A stretch of DNA of 45,134 nt, taken from Halieaceae bacterium. GTDB taxonomy: Bacteria; Pseudomonadota; Gammaproteobacteria; Pseudomonadales; Halieaceae. This document shows, one piece after another, positions 40,495-45,134 of this stretch. The position numbers and the translations under genes are program-made. The stretch covers positions 1-45,134 of the forward strand of contig JANQIO010000143.1 in the NCBI GenBank assembly GCA_028282105.1. Reading direction: 5' to 3'. The notes beneath the pieces were generated by a model. It saw only the letters and a list, made by a program, of their open reading frames with translations, did no database searches and was not told the origin of the DNA. The first letter of the stretch is position 1, and the number at the start of each line of letters is the position of its first letter.

Positions 40495-42993
40495 ATGTCT
40501 GTTTATTTCAGGAAGCTCCCTGTTGTTACTGCGCTGGCATTCGCCACGGCTGCCCCACTGGCGGGCGCCCAGGCTTTGCTGGAAGAAGTCATTGTTACCG
40601 CTCAGAAGCGGGCCGAGAGCCTGCAGGACGTGCCGATCTCGGTATCCGCCGTCCAGGGCGACAAGATCCAGGACGCCGGCATACCCAATATGGCGGCTCT
40701 GGCGGATTTCGTACCCAACCTGTTCATCTCCGATGCCCCGGTCAGCACCAATATCTATATGCGCGGCATGGGCTCCAGTAACAACCAGGCCTTTGAGCAG
40801 TCGGTGGGCATGTACATCGACGGTATCTATATGGGCCGTGGTCGCCAGTACCGGGCGCCGTTTATGGACATCGAGCGGGTCGAGGTGCTGCGCGGGCCCC
40901 AGGGCACCCTGTTTGGCCGCAACACCGTAGCGGGCGCGGTTAGCATCCTTACCGCATCGCCGGACCTGGATGAAGAATTTAACGGACGCATCGACGTTTC
41001 CGCGGAAACCAACGAGGGCTACATCTACGATGGCATGGTGTCCGGCGCCATCAGCGACACCCTCGCCGTGCGCCTCGCGGGTCGCTACCGGGAAACCGAC
41101 GGCTATGTCGACAACGGTTTCCTGAATGACGACGAGCCCCAAATCGAAGAGTGGAACTACCGATTCACCGGCGTGTGGTCGCCCAATGAAAACCTGGATG
41201 TGACCCTGAAGTGGAGCCAGTCCAACCTGGATCGTACCGGCGTCGCCTCAGGCGTGACCTACTACCCAAGTGCGGCGGAGCGTGATGAGCTGTATCCGAA
41301 CCGCGACGAATTCGCGCAGATCGCCTACCTGCTGACTGACCTGTTCTACCCGGAAGTGGGTGTCGCCGCGGATGAAGAGTTCGAGATCTTCAAGGACAAC
41401 AATCTTGGCCCCACCGGTGGCGCCGAAGGCGTGGCGGTAGGCCAGTTTGCTGAATCCAGCGACCAGGACACGGACAACGGCGTACTGACCCTGAACTATT
41501 ACATGGGCGAATACACCCTTACGGCCATCACCGGTTACTCGGCCTATAACTACACCGACGGCTGTGACTGTGACTGGCTGCCGCTGCAGTTCATTTCCCG
41601 CGACGACGACCAGGACTTCGACCAGTGGAGCCAGGAGATCCGCCTGGCCTCACCCACCGGCGGCTTCTTCGAGTACATCGTCGGCGGTTACTACGAGGAA
41701 AACACGGTGGAGTTCGACCGCCGCGTGACCATCGATACCAATATGGGTGGTCTGGTGGAGCAGGTGCTGGGCGTTAACAGCCTGTTCAACTTCCTGACCG
41801 GCGGCCTTTATACCGCCAACCAGATGGCCCGTGATCACTACTTCAAACTCGATACCGACTCCTGGGCCCTGTTTGGCCAGGGCACCTTCAACCTGCGGGA
41901 CGACCTGCGGCTGACCCTGGGCGTGCGCTACGCCGACGAGACCAAGGAAGTGGAGAGCAGCCAGTTCCTCTCCGACGACCTGACCGGTGTCGGGACACGT
42001 TCAGACAACTTCTTCCTGTATTCAATCCAGGCCGGCAGCTTCAATACCTACCTGTATGACTATGAGGAAGACCGCGACACGGACGACCTGCTGCCCATGG
42101 CCAACCTGCAGTGGGACGTGACTGACGACAGCATGCTGTATGTGTCCTACTCGGAGGGCTTCAAGTCCGGTGGCTTCACCGCCGCTGACGATGGCCAGCC
42201 CGGTGGTGTGCCGCCCCAGACCTACCCCTGTCTGCCTGGCCAGCTGCCGGAAGACTGCTACGACATCACCCAGCCGAACAACGAGTTCGAGTTCGACGAT
42301 GAGAGCGTGGTGGCCTATGAGATCGGCGGCAAACACACCCTGTTTGGCGGTTCCATGACTCTGAACTGGGCGGCCTTCTACACCGAGTACGACGACCTGC
42401 AGACCTCCATCTTCCAGGGCGTGTCCTTCGCGGTCACCAATGCCGCCCAGGCGGAGATCTCCGGCCTGGAGTTTGATATGGCCTGGCAGGCCACCGAGAG
42501 CCTGCGCATCGGCCTGAACGGTGCCTACCTGGACGCGGAGTACAAGGAGTACGACACGGCTCCCTGTACCGCCCAGCAGCTGGATGTCGACACGCTGTGC
42601 GGCACCGGTGCCCCCGGCTCCAGCATCAACGACCTCTCGGGTGAGGTGACCACCTTCGCACCGGAGTACACGGCCTCTGCCACCTTCGACTACAACCATG
42701 TGTTCGGCAATGGCATGCAGTTCTTCGCCAGCGGTGAAGTCAACTACTCCGATGAGTTCGAGACCCAGGGCGACCTGGACCCACTGGATCGCGCACCGGA
42801 CTACACCAAGGTGAACCTGCGCTTCGGCCTGCGCAGTGCGCAGGACAACTGGGAGCTGATGGTCTACGGCCGCAACATCACCGACGAGGAAGCCCTGGTC
42901 TACAGCTTCGACGTGCCGGTGCTGGTGGGCTCACACGCTTCCATGATCGACGAGGGTGAAGTCTACGGCGCACGCCTGCGCTACAGCTTCTAG
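40495..42993 (+). CDS. TonB-dependent receptor (large, EEVIVTAQ type)
   Basis: An 832-residue outer-membrane receptor: signal peptide to about 25 (LAGAQA), TonB-box-like EEVIVTAQKR, a plug with LQDVPISVSAV and IERVEVLRGPQGTLFGRN, and a barrel ending in aromatic F (RLRYSF). Its plug style is that of the many receptors that marine proteobacteria and sphingomonads use for organic nutrients, not classical siderophores. Substrate unknown. The ATG has AGAGGA six bases ahead; a strong terminator follows at 43026-43058, so it is monocistronic. The nearby SDR and alkane genes may hint at a lipid-like or terpenoid substrate, but this is weak. Confidence 0.88.
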   Translation: MSVYFRKLPVVTALAFATAAPLAGAQALLEEVIVTAQKRAESLQDVPISVSAVQGDKIQDAGIPNMAALADFVPNLFISDAPVSTNIYMRGMGSSNNQAFEQSVGMYIDGIYMGRGRQYRAPFMDIERVEVLRGPQGTLFGRNTVAGAVSILTASPDLDEEFNGRIDVSAETNEGYIYDGMVSGAISDTLAVRLAGRYRETDGYVDNGFLNDDEPQIEEWNYRFTGVWSPNENLDVTLKWSQSNLDRTGVASGVTYYPSAAERDELYPNRDEFAQIAYLLTDLFYPEVGVAADEEFEIFKDNNLGPTGGAEGVAVGQFAESSDQDTDNGVLTLNYYMGEYTLTAITGYSAYNYTDGCDCDWLPLQFISRDDDQDFDQWSQEIRLASPTGGFFEYIVGGYYEENTVEFDRRVTIDTNMGGLVEQVLGVNSLFNFLTGGLYTANQMARDHYFKLDTDSWALFGQGTFNLRDDLRLTLGVRYADETKEVESSQFLSDDLTGVGTRSDNFFLYSIQAGSFNTYLYDYEEDRDTDDLLPMANLQWDVTDDSMLYVSYSEGFKSGGFTAADDGQPGGVPPQTYPCLPGQLPEDCYDITQPNNEFEFDDESVVAYEIGGKHTLFGGSMTLNWAAFYTEYDDLQTSIFQGVSFAVTNAAQAEISGLEFDMAWQATESLRIGLNGAYLDAEYKEYDTAPCTAQQLDVDTLCGTGAPGSSINDLSGEVTTFAPEYTASATFDYNHVFGNGMQFFASGEVNYSDEFETQGDLDPLDRAPDYTKVNLRFGLRSAQDNWELMVYGRNITDEEALVYSFDVPVLVGSHASMIDEGEVYGARLRYSF

Positions 42994-43025
42994 ACTGACA
43001 GCCAACCCGCAGCTGACGCCGCCAG

Positions 43026-43058
43026 AAAGCCGCATCGATCCCGATGCGGCTTTTTTTT
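43026..43058 (+). terminator. Rho-independent terminator of the TonB receptor gene
   Basis: GCCGCATCG-ATCC-CGATGCGGC, perfect 9-bp stem with a 4-base loop, followed by eight T (43051-43058) that can also pair with the three A before the stem. Confidence 0.92.
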
Positions 43059-43060
43059 CA

Positions 43061-43081
43061 ATAAGGGGTCAGAGCCCTTAT
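43061..43081. repeat. GGGGTCAGAGCCC-type repeat, single unit
   Basis: ATAAGGG-GTCAGAG-CCCTTAT, a perfect 7-bp dyad carrying the core AGGGGTCAGAGCCCTT that recurs twice at 43797-43859. This core is the kind found in REP/palindromic units spread by RAYT transposases in gammaproteobacteria (from memory). Confidence 0.6.
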
Positions 43082-43102
43082 TGACCTTACTGGACGGCAC
43101 CC

Positions 43103-43774
43103 TTACCTGGCGGGCGTAAAAACTTCGCCATCAAAGCGCTCGCGCACCACAAACTCCTCCACCGACTTGCGCTTCAGCTTCGTCAACTGCTTGACCGGTT
43201 TGCCCAGCGGCACCAGGGTAGCCACCGCCCACTGCTCGGGGATTTCCAGCAGCGCCTTGACCTGGTCTTCCACCACCAGGCTGAGGGTAGTGAAGGTTCC
43301 GCCGTAGCCGCGGGCCCGCGCACCCAGCAGAATGTTCCATACCAACGGGTAGATACTGGCGCCGATCGCCATGCCAATACGGTCCAGGTCCTTGTCCATG
43401 GCCGCCAGGGCACCCAGGTCCGCGCACACCACCAACAGCACCGGTGAGCGGCGAATGTGCTCGGTGAGTGCCGGTACCGGTTCGGTGGCGGCAATCTGCT
43501 CGGGGCTCAGAGCCGTGGGCGTGATGACATTAAACGGCGTTTCGCCGGCCATCACCTGGGCGGTGTATTGCCGTGCCGGTGGAATGGTCAGGTCGGCCAG
43601 CGCGTGCTTGGTGGCCTGGTCCCGGACCACGATAATGCGCCCCGCCTGACGATTGCCGCCACTGGGCGCGAAGCGGGCATGCTCGATCAAGTCGTAGAGC
43701 ACCTCGTCCGGCAGTGGGTCGTCGGTGTACTCGCGCGCCGCAAAGGTGGTGCGCATCACATCGAAAAGGTCCAT
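43103..43774 (-). CDS. Nitroreductase-family protein
   Basis: A 223-residue FMN-binding protein with nitroreductase motifs: TTFAAREYTDDPLPDEVLYD, ARFAPSGGNRQ for FMN, IGMAIGASIYPLVWNILLGA and RGYGGTFTTL toward the C-terminus. It reduces nitro, quinone or flavin substrates with NAD(P)H; the true substrate is unknown. ATG at 43774 has GGAG seven bases ahead. It lies downstream of rubredoxin and alkB on the same strand, but a 63-bp inverted repeat separates it from them. Confidence 0.8.
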   Translation of the reverse strand: MDLFDVMRTTFAAREYTDDPLPDEVLYDLIEHARFAPSGGNRQAGRIIVVRDQATKHALADLTIPPARQYTAQVMAGETPFNVITPTALSPEQIAATEPVPALTEHIRRSPVLLVVCADLGALAAMDKDLDRIGMAIGASIYPLVWNILLGARARGYGGTFTTLSLVVEDQVKALLEIPEQWAVATLVPLGKPVKQLTKLKRKSVEEFVVRERFDGEVFTPAR

Positions 43775-43796
43775 GGCGTCTCCGAAGAACAAAGAA

Positions 43797-43859
43797 TCAA
43801 AAGAAAAGGGGTCAGAGCCCTTTTTACCAAAAAAAGGGCTCTGACCCCTTTTCTTTTGA
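43797..43859. repeat. 29-bp perfect inverted repeat, GGGGTCAGAGCCC type
   Basis: Left arm 43797-43825, right arm 43831-43859, 5-base centre (ACCAA). Each arm holds AAAAGGGGTCAGAGCCCTTT or its complement, the same core as at 43061-43081. It lies between two minus-strand genes. It looks like a back-to-back pair of REP-like units; with T-runs in both arms it could also act as a bidirectional terminator. Confidence 0.75.
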
Positions 43860-43891
43860 CCCTTTGTGCGGAGCGTTTTTTTTGGCGCGTG

Positions 43892-44062
43892 TCAGCTATC
43901 GCTGATGCGGACGAAGTCTTCCTTGTAGCGCACCCCGCAGTCGGGGCAGGTAAAGTCTTCCGGGAGGGTGGCGAACAGGGTTGCGGGGGGATAGCCCTCG
44001 TGCTCATCCCCCTTGGCCTCATCGTAGCGGTAGTGGCACCCCGGGCACTCGTAGACTGCCAT
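43892..44062 (-). CDS. Rubredoxin
   Basis: A 56-residue iron protein with the two CxxC knuckles C6-P-G-C9 and C39-P-D-C42 and the aromatic core (YECPGCHYRYD, YPPATLFATLPEDFTCPDC). It passes electrons from rubredoxin reductase to the alkane hydroxylase. Its ATG shares the A of the alkB TGA (TGATG), so the two are translationally coupled and made in step. The insert GDEHEGYPPATLFATL differs from the usual GDPxxGIxPGTxFEDIP of AlkG-type rubredoxins. Too short for many gene finders. Confidence 0.9.
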   Translation of the reverse strand: MAVYECPGCHYRYDEAKGDEHEGYPPATLFATLPEDFTCPDCGVRYKEDFVRISDS

Positions 44063-45134
44063 CAGGCAGCCACCGGTGTCGGCGACTGGCCACCCCCGAA
44101 GCGTGCATAGATCTCCTCGCGCCGGTCCGGGTCAATATTGACCTTACTGAGATCACCATTGATGTGCGGCAGTGCCAGCACGCGCTGGTCCATCACGCGG
44201 TACCAGAGCCAGGGGATGTAGGCGATCATGTACATGCCGTAGTACCCATTGGGCAGCTGCGGCAGGTTCTCGAAATTGCGCAGGCTCTGGTAACGCCGGG
44301 TGGGATTGGCGTGGTGGTCAGAGTGGCGCTCGAGGTGGAACAGCACGACGTTGCTGAATATGTAGTTGGCGTTCCAGCTATGGTATGGCTGGCAACGCTC
44401 ATAGCGTCCACTCTCTTCCTTGGATCGCAACAGGCCGTAGTGCTCGATGTAGTTCGCCGAGGTCAGCTGGAACCAGGCCCAGACGTTGTGAATCGCCAGG
44501 AAGGGAATCATGATCCAGCCGAAGGCGTAGATCAGTCCGAATTGCAGCACCGCGCTGATGGCGAAAGACTGGAGAATATCGTTCTTCCAGTGCCATACCG
44601 ACTTGCCCTGGCGCTCCAGGCGCACTTTCTCCTGGTTCCAGCCGCGCCAGAAAGCGCCGGGAATTTCACGCCGCGCAAACTTGTAAATGGATTCACCCAT
44701 CCTGGAACTGGCGGGATCTTCCGGGGTGGCGACCTCGGTGTGGTGGCCGCGATTGTGTTCGATGCAGAAGTGGCCATAGGCCGGCACTGCCAGCACGATC
44801 TTTGCCAGCCAGCGCTCCAGTGCCGTCTTCTTGTGGCCCATCTCGTGGGCCGTGTTGATGCCGAGGCCGGAATACATGCCGGCAGTGACCGCTGTGACCA
44901 GCAGCGCCGGCAGCGACAGTTCATGGGTGCCCACAAACCAGGCGATGGCGATCAGCACAATGAAATGCATGGGCACCGTAATGAAGGTGAGTATGCGGTA
45001 GTAGGGGTCTTCCTCGAGCTGCGGAACGATTTCTTCCGGCGGGTTGTTCTCGTCGGTGCCGATACCCCAGTCGAGGAAAGGAATCACCAGGTAGGAGAAA
45101 AACACCGGGAGGCCCAGGGCCCATTCACTGCCGG
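44062..45134 (-). CDS. alkB: Alkane 1-monooxygenase AlkB, 5' end cut by the window
   Basis: The C-terminal part, about 357 residues, of an integral-membrane non-heme di-iron hydroxylase; the frame is open to the right edge. The His boxes are all visible: HEMGHKK, EHNRGHH, and HLERHSDHHA, plus the added NYIEHYG motif that marks AlkB. Four or more membrane segments surround them. It oxidises medium-chain n-alkanes to 1-alkanols using electrons from the coupled rubredoxin. A GTG at 45105 is inside the gene, not its start. No regulator of alkB lies in the window. Confidence 0.92.
   Translation of the reverse strand, partial: GSEWALGLPVFFSYLVIPFLDWGIGTDENNPPEEIVPQLEEDPYYRILTFITVPMHFIVLIAIAWFVGTHELSLPALLVTAVTAGMYSGLGINTAHEMGHKKTALERWLAKIVLAVPAYGHFCIEHNRGHHTEVATPEDPASSRMGESIYKFARREIPGAFWRGWNQEKVRLERQGKSVWHWKNDILQSFAISAVLQFGLIYAFGWIMIPFLAIHNVWAWFQLTSANYIEHYGLLRSKEESGRYERCQPYHSWNANYIFSNVVLFHLERHSDHHANPTRRYQSLRNFENLPQLPNGYYGMYMIAYIPWLWYRVMDQRVLALPHINGDLSKVNIDPDRREEIYARFGGGQSPTPVAA

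Noticed and set aside
1-45134. tRNA, rRNA, CRISPR array, phage or transposase genes
   Set aside because: No cloverleaf, rRNA-like block, regularly spaced repeat or recognisable mobile-element protein was seen by reading; a dedicated search would be more sensitive.

Overview
The window is about 45 kb of GC-rich, tightly packed chromosomal DNA. It looks like a marine, lipid- and hydrocarbon-using gammaproteobacterium, perhaps of the Halieaceae/OM60-NOR5 type. This placement is an inference from gene content: AlkB with rubredoxin, OlsF, a DUF3080 lipoprotein, a large TonB-dependent receptor of the EEVIVTAQ type, SDR and enoyl-CoA hydratase genes, and a compatible-solute operon. It is not a phylogenetic result. 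No rRNA, tRNA, CRISPR array, prophage or transposase gene was seen.

Layout, left to right. Positions 1-935 hold the end of an osmoprotectant-type ABC transporter locus (ATPase plus the start of the binding protein). Positions 1001-1587 hold a compact Fur-box-controlled operon of two small unknown genes with its own promoter and terminator. Positions 1712-4476 carry a small SutA-like protein, the bifunctional ornithine-lipid synthase OlsF and a metallophosphoesterase. Positions 4498-9120 carry a four-gene minus-strand operon (glycerate kinase, sugar-phosphoglycerate phosphatase, glucosyl-3-phosphoglycerate synthase, GH13 phosphorylase) that together can make and break down the compatible solute glucosylglycerate. 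Positions 9344-18458 are mixed: a DUF3833 lipoprotein, a PNPOx-like protein, a HAD/PlsC fusion, a MerR regulator divergent from an unusual group 2 sigma factor, an exported methyltransferase-fold protein, a ChrR-like cupin, an enoyl-CoA hydratase homologue and a CPA2 antiporter.

Positions 18622-22323 hold a His-rich DUF2946-like protein, a siderophore-type TonB-dependent receptor and a CopC/DJ-1 fusion, probably a metal-related group. Positions 22393-31099 hold what I consider the most interesting unit. A TetR regulator is clustered with a PLP-dependent lyase/decarboxylase, an MFS transporter, a D-threonine-aldolase-like PLP enzyme, a membrane-anchored penicillin-acylase-family hydrolase and both subunits of aconitase X. 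The TetR/lyase divergent promoter and the aconitase X promoter, 6 kb apart, carry the same 16-bp palindrome TTGTACA-N2-TGTACAA, so they are probably one regulon for an unidentified substrate.

Positions 31577-40273 are ordinary housekeeping and accessory genes: a secreted small protein, a metallopeptidase, DUF3429, DUF3080, a DapB-like reductase, an ABM monooxygenase, a Zn alcohol dehydrogenase, inorganic pyrophosphatase, DUF2007, PhhB, an NTF2-like protein, DUF4345 and an SDR. Positions 40495-45134 hold a second large TonB-dependent receptor with a strong terminator, a nitroreductase, a 29-bp perfect inverted repeat of the GGGGTCAGAGCCC type, and a rubredoxin gene translationally coupled to alkB, which runs off the right edge.
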